DNA of 64,000 nt from assembly GCF_005146945.1 (NCBI RefSeq), contig NZ_SWMS01000018.1, forward strand, positions 62,001 to 126,000, in the 5' to 3' direction. Below the pieces are notes generated by a model. That model worked only from the letters and a program-made list of their open reading frames with translations. It ran no database searches and was not told the DNA's origin. This document shows, piece by piece, positions 34,116 to 43,008 of this stretch; positions within the stretch are counted from its first letter, which is position 1; every line of letters starts with the position of its first letter. Source of the stretch: Prauserella endophytica (GTDB lineage Bacteria; Actinomycetota; Actinomycetes; Mycobacteriales; Pseudonocardiaceae). The position numbers and the translations under genes were made by a program.

Positions 34116-37100
34116 AGTGCTTCACCTTCGACCAGTCGTCGACCGGCATGTTCTCCGGCACGTTGATGAACTTTCGCTCGAACACGCGCACCCTCGGCTC
34201 GCCGGTCTCCGGGTCGGTGTCCTTGACCCGCCAGCGCATGGTCTCCTCGACGGCCATCCCGTCCTCGGTCCGCCGTGGCACCGAGACCTCGAGCAGCTCG
34301 ACGTCGGCGCCGGACGCCTGAGCGTACCTCGCGATCTGCTCTTCCTGATGCCGCCACGACTCCGAGCGATCCACCTGGTCCCAGCCGTCCCTGGCGTTGC
34401 CGCTGTTGGACGCGGCCATCTGACCGTGCATGTTGCCGTAACCGCCGGGACCGCCGCCTTCCGTCGGCATGAGGTGGCCGCCCGCCCAACGGATCTTCCG
34501 GTACGCGGGTTCTTCGGCGTTCTTGTACGCGTCGCGCCCCTCGTTGCCGGCGCGGTTCTGGGCGGCCTGGTCACGGTAGTTGTCGTTGGACGGCCCGTAG
34601 TCCGGCTGGCCGCTCATCTTCTCCGTCTGCGCGCGCTCGTTCGTCTCGAAGTGGATCTTCTTGTCGGGATCCCGCCAGTTGTCGACCTCGTACTTGCACT
34701 CCGGCAGCATGTGATTGAAGTCCGGGTTCGTTCCCGCCTTGATGTCCGCCTTCTCGGCGTCGGACATCCCTTCGATGTCCTTCCAGTCGGCGTCCGTGTC
34801 GTACTGCCTTCCGGGCGTCAGTTCGACCCACTTGATGTCGCCGTTCTCATCGGTGTAGAACCTGGTGCTCGCGGCGACTTCCCCGTTCTTTCCCTTGTAC
34901 TCGACCGGGATCTCCATGTTCGGCTTCAGCTTGCCGGTCTCATCGAACAGCTCCGGGTGGTCCCGCAGAGCCCGCGGGATCTGGTACCTCTCGGACGGCT
35001 CCGCGTTCTTCGGCGGGAACTGGTTCCTGCTCGGCATGTCGGTCTGGATCGTGCTGCTCGGCGACCGCGGCGGATCGTTGTACGGGTTGTCCGGCGGTCC
35101 GGCAGCGGGATTGTCGCGGCCGGGGCGGTCGTAGTCGACGATCGGCGCGTGGTCGGCGTGACCGGGGCGGTAGAAGTCCGGGTCGTCGGAATGGACCTGG
35201 TAGTCGCCCCACTCCTCGTCCAGGTTCGCATGATCCTCACCGCGAGCCTGCGCGCTGTCGACGTCGATGTCCTGCTTGTCGGCATCGGCGGTGTGCGGGG
35301 TGAAGGCATCGTCGCTTCCACTGGAGGTCGAACCGTCCGGGCTGTGCACCGACCATTCGCCGTTCGGCGGGATCCTTGGCCGCACCTGTCCGTCCGGGCC
35401 GACCTCGTAGTCGGACGAGAACACCCGGCCGTCCGAGTCGGTCCACGCGGGCTTGTTCGGTGCCAGCACCTCGGTGTCCAGCTCGCGGGACAGGCGCTGG
35501 GCGAAGTCGTTGGAGCCCGCGTCGCAGCCGATCAGCCGGATCGGCCTGCCGTCGTAGTCGCCGTTGCGGCGCAGGATGTCCGCGAACTCCTCGGGCGTGT
35601 AGAGCTGGTTGCCGATGCGGGCGTGCCCGTCGGGAGTGACGTGCACGTCCGCCGTGTAGCGGCCGTCCGGATCGGGCTGCACGCGGTGCGGCAGATCGCC
35701 CATCTCCGGGTCGTTCCGGTGGAACGACGTGCCCGCCGGAGTGGACTCCGCGTGCCGCTGGTTCACCTCGTCCGGACCGAGCTTCTCCGGGTCGTGGTGG
35801 GGCGGCGTGTTCGGGTCGGCCGCGTCGTCCGGACCGCGGTTCCCGTTGTTGTCCGGGGTGTGCTGCCCCGGCTGGCCGTTCGGGTGCGACGGCCCTCCGT
35901 CGGGTGGCTGGGTGCCGGGCGGAGGGGTGCCGTGGTGCGACGGCGCCGAGTGGGCCGGGCTGTTCGGGCCGCCGGGGCCGAACCCGCGGGGTGCCGCCTG
36001 CGGCGGGGTGTTCGGGCTCGGCGGGCTCGGGCGGCCCCCCGGACCGTCCGGCCTGGCGGCGGGAGCGTCCGGGGTGCGCGGGGAGGGCGCGCCGGGGCCG
36101 CCCGCGGGACCGCCCGCAACCGGGGTGCCCTGCTGTCCTGAGGGAGAGGAGCCGCCGCCGTCGGGACCGCGCTGCGAGGGCACCGCCGACGGGCCCGCGT
36201 CCGGGGTGCGCGGCAACGTGCCGCTGGGCTGCGCCGACGCGCTCGTGGACGTGCCGGAGTCGTGGTGGGCGCTCGGCGACGGGCCGCCCGAGCCGCTGTG
36301 CGGCGCGGGGCCGCTGCCGCCCCCGCCGGTGTGGGTGCCCGGCGACGACGGCGAGCCCGACGGGCTGTCCCCGCCGCCGTTCGGGGTCGGAGACGGCGAG
36401 CTGTGCGAGGGCGACGGGGAGGAGGGCGGCGCGCCGCCGCCGTCGGGGTTCGGAGTGTTCGGCGTGTTCGGGGTGCCCGGTGTGTTCGGGGTGTTCGGCG
36501 TGCCCGAGGCATCCGGCGTGCTCGGCGTACCCGGAGTGTTCGGAGCACTCGGTGTGTTCGGCGTGCTCGGCGTACCCGAGGCATCCGGCGTGCTCGGGGT
36601 GCTCGGCGTACCCGGACTGTGCGGAGCGCTCGGCGCGCCCGAGCCATCCGGCGTGCTCGGCGTGCCCGGGGTGTTCGGAGTGCTGTGGCCCGCGGGCGGC
36701 GTGCTCGTCGTGGTCGACGGGGAGTCGCTCGAACCGCTCGACGACGGGGAGTCCGCCCGGCTCTGGTAGCTGGAGGGAGAGTCGGTGCTCGACCCACCGT
36801 TCGACGACGGCGAGTTCGTGGTCGTTCCGCTGCCGGACGGCGAGTCGCTGGACCGGCTCGACGGGGAGCCACCGTCGCCGCCCGCGTCCGGACTGCTGTC
36901 GCCGGGGCTGTCGGTGGTGTTGCCCGAGGACGACGAGTCGCTACCCGAACCGTTGCGCGTGCTCGTGGACGGGGTGTCGGTGGTGGTCGCTCCTGTGTCC
37001 GAACCGGATCCTTCAACATCCGAAGAGGACGATCCACTGTCCGAAGAGGACCCGCCGTCCCCGGAGTCCCCGCCCGAACCGTCGCTGGAGTTGCCAGAGT

Positions 37101-38061
37101 CCCCGCCATCGGAACCACCGCCGTCGGAACCGCCGCCGGACCCGGAACCGGAACCGCCTCCGGAACCACCACCGCCCGGCGTGTCGACATCCGGGCCGCC
37201 GCGCTGCAGGAAACCACCAGGAGTGATGTTCCTCGTGTTGATCACGTCGAGGCCGGTGACCTTACCCGCGATCTTGCCGCTGACCTTGAGGATCTTGGCG
37301 AGGATGTCGCCCAGCTTGCCCAGCAGCGGCGAGACCTTGCGAATGGTCTCCAGCAGCTTCTTGAGCAGCTCGGCGATCTTCGCGCCCCACTTCGAGATCG
37401 CCGTGACCGCCTGCGCGACCACCACGGGCGTCCCGAAACCCAGCGAGAACACCGTCTCCAGCACCCAGGCGATCAGCTTGCCGACGAGGTCGGCGATCAG
37501 GTCGCGCACCGTCTCCCTGACGAAGCTCACGACCTCGCCGAAGATCATCACGACGGTGCTGATCGACCCGGCGACCGAGGCCGCGCCCGCGATGGTCTCC
37601 TCCTGCTCCTTGCAGGATTCCCGGTAGGAGTCGGCGGCGGCGCCGGTCCAGCCGGTGGTGCCGTTCGCGACGGCGTTCGCGAACGAAACCTTGGTCTCGT
37701 CGAGATGCGTGGCGACGTTGCTCCACGTCTCCGAATAGGACTGGATCACCGGCGGGTCACCGCACACCGAGTCCAGCATGTCCTTGAGCGGCTGGATGTG
37801 CTCCATCAGGAACGACGCGACCGACGACATCAGCCAGCCGAACGGGTCGATGGCGGCCGCGGCGCCCTCCGCGGCCAGGCCCAGCACGCCGAGACCACCC
37901 TCGACCCAGTTGCCGTCCTTGATGCCGTTGAACGTGTCGATCGCCGACTCGGCGATCCCGATGCCGCCCGCGTAGCCGTAGTCGCCGTTGCCCGACGTCA
38001 GCGGACCCGGGCCGTCACCGTCCTGCGGCGCGTCCGCGACGAGCGAGTTCCCCTCGGGCAT
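34102..38061 (-). CDS. Polymorphic toxin: WxG N-terminus, repeat linker, nuclease-like tip
   Basis: A 1319-residue secreted toxin candidate. Residues 1-285 are helical with a WxG turn (NGTTGWTGAAADSYRES, W138) and hydrophobic helices, resembling the N-terminus of CpnT-like ESX substrates. Residues ~290-750 are a Gly/Ser/Asp then Thr-Pro-rich linker. Residues ~757-910 are an alpha/beta module with RPIRLIGCDAGSNDFAQRLS (Cys ~845), of a kind seen before toxin tips and possibly involved in processing. After a spacer, residues ~1015-1319 resemble a His-Me-finger non-specific nuclease of the Endonuclea_NS_2 type: KIRWAGGHLMPTEGGGPGG with His1196, then N1210/N1219 and ESWRHQEEQIARYA. It overlaps the EspC-like gene (ATGA) upstream and immunity 1 downstream. 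Nuclease activity is inferred. Confidence 0.8.
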   Translation of the reverse strand: MPEGNSLVADAPQDGDGPGPLTSGNGDYGYAGGIGIAESAIDTFNGIKDGNWVEGGLGVLGLAAEGAAAAIDPFGWLMSSVASFLMEHIQPLKDMLDSVCGDPPVIQSYSETWSNVATHLDETKVSFANAVANGTTGWTGAAADSYRESCKEQEETIAGAASVAGSISTVVMIFGEVVSFVRETVRDLIADLVGKLIAWVLETVFSLGFGTPVVVAQAVTAISKWGAKIAELLKKLLETIRKVSPLLGKLGDILAKILKVSGKIAGKVTGLDVINTRNITPGGFLQRGGPDVDTPGGGGSGGGSGSGSGGGSDGGGSDGGDSGNSSDGSGGDSGDGGSSSDSGSSSSDVEGSGSDTGATTTDTPSTSTRNGSGSDSSSSGNTTDSPGDSSPDAGGDGGSPSSRSSDSPSGSGTTTNSPSSNGGSSTDSPSSYQSRADSPSSSGSSDSPSTTTSTPPAGHSTPNTPGTPSTPDGSGAPSAPHSPGTPSTPSTPDASGTPSTPNTPSAPNTPGTPSTPDASGTPNTPNTPGTPNTPNTPNPDGGGAPPSSPSPSHSSPSPTPNGGGDSPSGSPSSPGTHTGGGGSGPAPHSGSGGPSPSAHHDSGTSTSASAQPSGTLPRTPDAGPSAVPSQRGPDGGGSSPSGQQGTPVAGGPAGGPGAPSPRTPDAPAARPDGPGGRPSPPSPNTPPQAAPRGFGPGGPNSPAHSAPSHHGTPPPGTQPPDGGPSHPNGQPGQHTPDNNGNRGPDDAADPNTPPHHDPEKLGPDEVNQRHAESTPAGTSFHRNDPEMGDLPHRVQPDPDGRYTADVHVTPDGHARIGNQLYTPEEFADILRRNGDYDGRPIRLIGCDAGSNDFAQRLSRELDTEVLAPNKPAWTDSDGRVFSSDYEVGPDGQVRPRIPPNGEWSVHSPDGSTSSGSDDAFTPHTADADKQDIDVDSAQARGEDHANLDEEWGDYQVHSDDPDFYRPGHADHAPIVDYDRPGRDNPAAGPPDNPYNDPPRSPSSTIQTDMPSRNQFPPKNAEPSERYQIPRALRDHPELFDETGKLKPNMEIPVEYKGKNGEVAASTRFYTDENGDIKWVELTPGRQYDTDADWKDIEGMSDAEKADIKAGTNPDFNHMLPECKYEVDNWRDPDKKIHFETNERAQTEKMSGQPDYGPSNDNYRDQAAQNRAGNEGRDAYKNAEEPAYRKIRWAGGHLMPTEGGGPGGYGNMHGQMAASNSGNARDGWDQVDRSESWRHQEEQIARYAQASGADVELLEVSVPRRTEDGMAVEETMRWRVKDTDPETGEPRVRVFERKFINVPENMPVDDWSKVKHYGDD
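36440..36700 (-). repeat. Degenerate Thr-Pro tandem repeats within the toxin gene
   Basis: On the minus strand this encodes runs of NTPGTPSTPD/ASGTPNTPNTP type. At DNA level the word CGAGGCATCCGGCGTGCTCGG occurs twice about 72 bp apart within a field of GTGTTCGG/GTGCTCGG units. Such repeats recombine easily and probably vary in number between strains, changing linker length. Confidence 0.8.
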
Positions 38062-38372
38062 CAGACCTCACCGCCCTTGAACGCGTCCGTGACGCTGTCC
38101 TCGGTCCCCTGGTAGGTCTCCGCCGCCTTGCGCACCTTGTCGGCGGTGGCCTGCATCGCGCTCACGGCCTCCTTGAGCGCGTCGATCCCGTACTGCTCCA
38201 CCGGGTCCAGCAACATCCGGAACGGCTGGCAGAGGATCCCGTAGGCGTCGGTCGGCATGCTGACCGTGTTCGCGGCGTCGACCGCCTGGTTCAGCTGGTC
38301 CGTGCAGCCGTCGAGCTGCGCGGCGTGTGCCGTCAGGTCCGAGCCGAGCTCGAAGCCACCGCCGTCTGGCAT
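38061..38372 (-). CDS. EspC-like ESX (type VII) secretion substrate
   Basis: A 103-residue small helical protein. The pattern LTAHAAQLDGCTDQLNQAVD, DAYGILCQPFRMLLDPVEQY and a final helix ending in ETYQGTEDSVTDAF fits the T7SS_ESX_EspC family. YQGTE matches the YxxxD/E general export signal of ESX substrates. Its stop overlaps the toxin start (ATGA), so it probably heterodimerises with the toxin N-terminus for export. No ESX apparatus gene is in the window. Confidence 0.82.
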   Translation of the reverse strand: MPDGGGFELGSDLTAHAAQLDGCTDQLNQAVDAANTVSMPTDAYGILCQPFRMLLDPVEQYGIDALKEAVSAMQATADKVRKAAETYQGTEDSVTDAFKGGEV

Positions 38373-38397
38373 GGTTCCCCCTAGTCAAGCCGATCGG

Positions 38398-38979
38398 TCA
38401 GGACAGAATCGAACGCCCGCCGAAATCGTCGTCATCGTCGTCGGCCGGCCGCCTGCGTGGCCTCGCCTGCGGCTTCGGCGGCATCGCGGGCGGCGGGCCC
38501 TGGCTGGGCGGCGGCGCTTGCGGACGCGGCGGCTGGGCCGGTGGCTCCTCGTCCTCGGGTCCGAACCGCATCTCGCGCTGCGGCGGCTGCTGCGCGGGCG
38601 GCTCGTCCTCCGGCGGCTCGGGGAAGGTCTTCTTCGCGTCCTCGAAGACCTTGTTGGCGGCCTGGTCCTCCGTGCCGATGGTCTCGGCCATCGTCTGCTG
38701 GAGCAGCTCGGGAATCCGCGACTGCGCGGTCTGCACGGTGCGCATGATCTGCATGGCCACCTCGGCCATGCGCTTGCCCTGCGCGCTCTCCGCGATCGAA
38801 AGGTTGGTGAGCAAGCCCTTCGCGTTGATGGTCACCTCGATGGTGTTGTCCGGGGAGCGCTCGGTGACCGAGAGCTCCTGGACCCGCGAAGCCATCGCCT
38901 GGTAGCGCTGTGCCTGCTCCTGGATGCGCCGGTTCCAGTCGTCGACCATGCGCTCGCTGGCCTCGATGCCGTCCGGCAT
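38398..38979 (-). CDS. YbaB/EbfC-family protein with Pro-rich tail
   Basis: A 193-residue protein. Residues ~1-115 match the YbaB/EbfC DNA-binding fold: helix RMVDDWNRRIQEQAQRYQAM, central strands VEVTINAKGLLTNLSIAE-like, and helix VAMQIMRTVQTAQSRIPEL. A Pro/Glu-rich disordered tail follows, ending in acidic DDDDDDFGG. The ATG at 38979 (MPDGIEASERM) has GGAAGG 6 nt upstream and is preferred to ATG 39015. YbaB-like proteins commonly open ESX-substrate toxin loci in actinobacteria; it may regulate or chaperone. It is the first gene of the toxin operon. Confidence 0.78.
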   Translation of the reverse strand: MPDGIEASERMVDDWNRRIQEQAQRYQAMASRVQELSVTERSPDNTIEVTINAKGLLTNLSIAESAQGKRMAEVAMQIMRTVQTAQSRIPELLQQTMAETIGTEDQAANKVFEDAKKTFPEPPEDEPPAQQPPQREMRFGPEDEEPPAQPPRPQAPPPSQGPPPAMPPKPQARPRRRPADDDDDDFGGRSILS

Positions 38980-39154
38980 GTGCATCCTTCCGTCGTGCGC
39001 GTGCTGACTCCCCATAGTGACGGTGGCGTCCCCCGTCTGGTTCCGGCTCGCGCGGATTCTGCCCGAACAGCGCAAGCATAGAACCTGGTCCGGACCTCGG
39101 TCTCACCGATCAGGTGACTGCCGTCGGACGCCCGTTGTTCCTAGGTTGATTCGT

Positions 39155-39715
39155 GTGGGCGCGCTGCATCGGAGGACCGGACCGGCTCCCCGGCGCGGCC
39201 GCGACGCGGCCGGGACCTTCCTCACCCGCTCGCCCGGCGTGCCCGCCGACCTGCCCGCCTACGTCTTCGGCGAGGGCTTCTACGCGCGGCTGGCCGACCG
39301 CCTCCTCGGCGACCTGCCGTGGCACCGGCGCGTGCTGCGCGGCCACCGCCTGTGCACCCTGCTCGACGGCCAGTCCGCGAAGCTCGATCCCGCCGCCTAC
39401 GCCATGCTCGCGCAGACGCCGGTGCGCGATGCCTTGCGCGGGCTCGGTTTTCCGCCCTTTCTCGCCGACACCCTCGGCGACGACACGGCACTGGGCGCGC
39501 ACTGCATCCTCGGCGGCATCCACCGGCCCGACCTCGGCGCGACGCTGCGCGTGCTGATCGCGCTGGTCTGCCCGGAGCTCGGAGCCTGCCCCGCCTGCGT
39601 CGCCGTGCACACGACGTTCGCCTCGCCAGGGCTGCTCCAGCGACTGCGTGTACTGGCGGGGCACGACCGTCAGCAGGCGCGATCGAGGATGGGGCGGACG
39701 AGGAACGGGCGGTAG
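39155..39715 (+). CDS. Hypothetical protein
   Basis: An open frame of 186 residues from GTG 39155 with high-GC third positions. Segments such as YVFGEGFYARLADRLLGDLP and CPELGACPACVAVHTTFASP (CxxC-like pair) carry no motif I recognise. Upstream in-frame ATG 39017 would overlap the divergent YbaB promoter region. Its end overlaps the convergent interrupted gene by 46 bp, which weakens the call for the last residues. Function unknown. Confidence 0.45.
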   Translation: MGALHRRTGPAPRRGRDAAGTFLTRSPGVPADLPAYVFGEGFYARLADRLLGDLPWHRRVLRGHRLCTLLDGQSAKLDPAAYAMLAQTPVRDALRGLGFPPFLADTLGDDTALGAHCILGGIHRPDLGATLRVLIALVCPELGACPACVAVHTTFASPGLLQRLRVLAGHDRQQARSRMGRTRNGR

Positions 39716-41322
39716 CCGAGGCTCGACGGCAGCGGGACGTGTTCGAGCGCGCCCGTCGGCAGGTGGCAGCGGACCAGGCCCGAGAATCCGCGGACGGCTC
39801 GCAGGCCCTCGGCCGTGAACAGCGCCGTGTGCCGGTCCTCCCACACCGGCCCGGTCGGCACGCTCGTGCCGGTCCGGGTGCCCTCCGGCAGCGCGATCGC
39901 CGTACGGGAACCACTGCCGGGCTCGATGGTCTCCAGCGTCGGCGGTGCGTACCGGCAGGTGTGGACCAGCTCGCCCCCGGGCACCAGCTGGACGGGTTCC
40001 CTCGGCGGCAGCCGCAGCCGCGTGCCGCCGGGCGTGAGCACGGCCAGCTCGTCCCCGTCGACGATCACGGCAGCGCCGCTCAGCGCGTCGAGCTGGACGT
40101 ACTGCACCGGCAGCGGCTCCGGTCGCTCACCGGGCACCCAGCGGAACGACTCGCCCAGTCGCGTGTAGAACACCGCGCCGCCGTGGACCCCGTGGACGCG
40201 GGTGCCGAGCTCGTCCTGCCGGGGCAGGCTCGCCACGCTCCCGTCGGCGAGATTCACGACGTGCACCTGGTCCTACGAGCGGCGGCCGACGTGCGTCTCC
40301 GTGCCGGCCACGAGCCTGCCGTCGGCACTGCGGGCCGGATGGCTGCCGACGTCGGCGGGCAGCCGCTCGGCCTCGCCGTCCCAGCGGACCAGCGTGCCGG
40401 CTCCCGCCGTGGTGAAGACCGCGATGCCCCGCGGCGTCTCCCACGCGGTGTAGAGGTGGCGCCCCTCGGCCTTGCCCAGCGGGAGCGGATCGCCGCCGCG
40501 CCACACCACGACCGTGCCGTCGGCGGCGACCATGCCCGCAGCCGGTGGCCAGCCGGGCGTGCTGACCGGCTCGGTCTCGTGCCGTGGGGGCGTCCAGGCC
40601 ACCGAGCGCGCCCGTTCCGGTGGCCGCCTCGGCACGGCGGTGACGGTGCCGCCGTCGACCGCGACCAGCCGGCCTGCCACGGCGTGCTCCAGCAGCGCGG
40701 GCAGTTCCTCCTCGGGCAGCAGCAGCCGCTCGGCGAGACCTTCGGTGCGCGCCGGGTCACTCCAGACCGCGACGGACACGAGGTCCGACGCCGCCCGGAG
40801 GTAGCGTTCGCGCCCGTTGCCGGACAGCGCCGGCCTGCCACGGCGGAGCCAGCGCGGCGGCTCCTGTGTCGTCGGCGCCGGCCAGAACTGGACGAGCCAG
40901 ACGTCCCCTTCCTCGTCCTCCTCGGCGGGACGGCGCGAGACGCGCGCCCGGAACGGCCCCCGCGCGCCGAGCTCCAGCGCGCCGTCGTAGGTGCCGCCCG
41001 TCAGCAGGCCCAGCGCGACGGCCCCGGCGCGGCTTCGAAACGGGGTCTCGACCACGTCCTCCCACTCGTCCCCGGCCGCGGGCGGCTCGGCGTCGTGTGC
41101 CTCCAGCCGCACGGACTGGTACGGATCCCCCGCGTGGCCGTGCAACCAGCCGTCGCCGGCCGTCGCGATCGTTCCCGCGAGCGCCTCGGTGGCCAGTTCG
41201 CCGAGCAACGCGTTCTCGTGCTCTGGCGACGACTCCCCGCCCGCGGGCCATTCGTCCCTGACCACGACGGTGCCGTACTCGGGCAGGTACTCCGCATCCT
41301 CGTGAACCCCCAGCAGTGCCAT
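39670..41322 (-). pseudogene. 550-codon propeller-like gene split by one in-frame TAG
   Basis: From ATG 41322 (MALLGVHEDAEYL) the frame runs 349 codons to a TAG at 40275-40273, then continues in the same frame without any shift to a stop at 39670. The halves read together naturally as a repetitive beta-propeller-like protein: ...GRLVAGTETHVGRRS before the stop and DQVHVVNLADGSVASL after it, and both halves share the 'G.LV.W..E..RL' style repeat. A single-base change (for example TAC or CAG to TAG) explains the break. No family is recognised. It may be a recent pseudogene, a readthrough gene or a sequencing error. Confidence 0.75.
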
Positions 41323-41347
41323 GCCGGGACGCTAACAGCACCCTCCG

Positions 41348-42853
41348 TCAATCCCGCTCCGCGTCGCTGTGCGGGTGCAGCGGCGTGCCCGCGACGGCAC
41401 AGTGCACGCGCACCGGGCTCGTCTCCGGCTCCGGCTCGCGCCCGCGCAGCGCGGCCGGGACTCCGATGACGGCGATGACCGCGCCCGCGAGCAGCAGGCC
41501 CGCGCAGATCAGCATCGCCGTGCGGTAGGCGGGCGCGAGCGCGACGGGGTCGGTGAGGCTGCCGGTGCCCAGGCCCGCCGCGAGCGGCAGCACCGCGACG
41601 GCGAGCAGCCCGGCCGCGCGGGCCACCGCGTTGTTGACGCCGCTGGCGATCCCGGCATGCCGGTCGTCGACCGAGCCGAGGGCCGTCGCCGTCAACGGCG
41701 CAACGGTGAGCGAGAGGCCCAGGCCGAGCAGGACCACCGGTGGCAGTACGTCACGCAGGTACGACGCGCCGGCGCCGATCCGCGCGAGCAGCACGAGCGC
41801 ACCCGCGCACACCACCGGGCCCGCGGTCATCGGGATCCGGGGCCCGATGCGCTGGGCGAGCGCACCGGCGCGCGCCGACAGCAGCAGCATCAGCACGGTC
41901 ACCGGCAGCAGCGCGAGCCCGGCATCGAGCGGCGGGAACCCCGACACCACCTGGAGGTTGAGCACCACCAGGAAGAACACCCCGCCGAGCGCCGCGTAGA
42001 CCACGAAGGTGACCACGTTGGTGGCGGAGAAGGCGCGGGAGCGGAAAATCCCCAGTGGCAGCATCGGGTGCGCCGAACGCCACTCCACCACGACGAAGCC
42101 CGCCATGCCCGCGACGCCGAGGCCGAGGCTGCCCAGGACCACCGCGGAGGCGGGGCCCAGCTCCGGCCACGCGGTGAAGCCGTAGGTGAGCCCGGCGAGC
42201 CCGAGCGCGCCGAGCACGGCCCCGGTCGCGTCCAGCCCGCCGACCGCACCGGGATCCCTCGTCTCCGGGATGTGCCGCACCGCGACGGCACACACGAGCA
42301 GCGCCACCGGCACGTTGATGAGGAAGATCAGCCGCCAGCTCGCGATCTCGACGAGCCAGCCGCCCAGAAAGGGGCCCAGCGCACCCGCGACACCGGCGAG
42401 CCCCGACCACGCCCCGATGGCCTTCGCCCGGTCGTCGGGATGGAACGACGCCTCCAGTATCGCCAGCGCTCCGGGCGTGAGGAGGGCGCCGCCGACGCCC
42501 TGCAGCAGGCGGGCGGCCACGAGCATCCCGACCGTCGGCGCCACGGCGCACAGCAGGGACGCCACGGCGAACCAGGCGACGCCGAGCAGGAAGATCCGCT
42601 TGCGGCCGAACCGATCGCCGAGCGAGCCGCCCAGCAGGATCAGCGCGGCGAGGCTGAGCGTGTAGCCATTGACCGTCCACTGTAGAGCGGCGGTGCCCGC
42701 GCGGAGGCTCTCGCCGATGTCCGGCAGCGCGATGTTCACCACCGTGGCGTCGATGAACGTGAGCCCGGAACCCAGCACGGTCGCCAGCAGTACCCACCGG
42801 CCCGCGGCCTGCCCGTAGCGCAGTGCGGGCGCGCTCGCGCCACTCGTCGTCAT
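41348..42853 (-). CDS. DHA2-type MFS drug exporter (EmrB/QacA family)
   Basis: A 501-residue membrane protein with about 14 hydrophobic segments. The family motifs are present: LTFIDATVVNIALPDIGESL (the DHA2 motif D1 'D.TVVNVALP'), LGGSLGDRFGRKRIFLLGVA (motif A) and LLQGVGGALLTPGALAIL (motif C-like). Multidrug or metabolite proton antiport is expected. The start is ATG 42853 (MTTSGASAPAL). It seems monocistronic. Confidence 0.92.
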   Translation of the reverse strand: MTTSGASAPALRYGQAAGRWVLLATVLGSGLTFIDATVVNIALPDIGESLRAGTAALQWTVNGYTLSLAALILLGGSLGDRFGRKRIFLLGVAWFAVASLLCAVAPTVGMLVAARLLQGVGGALLTPGALAILEASFHPDDRAKAIGAWSGLAGVAGALGPFLGGWLVEIASWRLIFLINVPVALLVCAVAVRHIPETRDPGAVGGLDATGAVLGALGLAGLTYGFTAWPELGPASAVVLGSLGLGVAGMAGFVVVEWRSAHPMLPLGIFRSRAFSATNVVTFVVYAALGGVFFLVVLNLQVVSGFPPLDAGLALLPVTVLMLLLSARAGALAQRIGPRIPMTAGPVVCAGALVLLARIGAGASYLRDVLPPVVLLGLGLSLTVAPLTATALGSVDDRHAGIASGVNNAVARAAGLLAVAVLPLAAGLGTGSLTDPVALAPAYRTAMLICAGLLLAGAVIAVIGVPAALRGREPEPETSPVRVHCAVAGTPLHPHSDAERD

Positions 42854-43008
42854 GAGGGCTCATGGTCGTCTCCGGCACCTGGACGTGCAAGACGCCGCGG
42901 TTGCTGTGGGTTCCCTGGGAGAACCCCGTTCTGACCGCTGTCTGACGACTTCCTGACAGCGCCGCGGCACGCTCGCGGCAGCGACCACGACGACGAGGAG
43001 AGCAATCG

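Noticed and set aside
36262-38115. Long plus-strand open frame opposite the toxin gene
   Set aside because: It is antisense to the Gly/Ser/Thr/Pro repeat region and encodes only Arg/Ala/Val low-complexity; the minus frame has domains, overlaps and neighbours that fit.
42920-43000. GCTGTC...GACAGC dyad upstream of the decayed hydrolase as an operator
   Set aside because: Only 6-bp arms with a 12-nt spacer and no matching regulator next to it; too weak to annotate.
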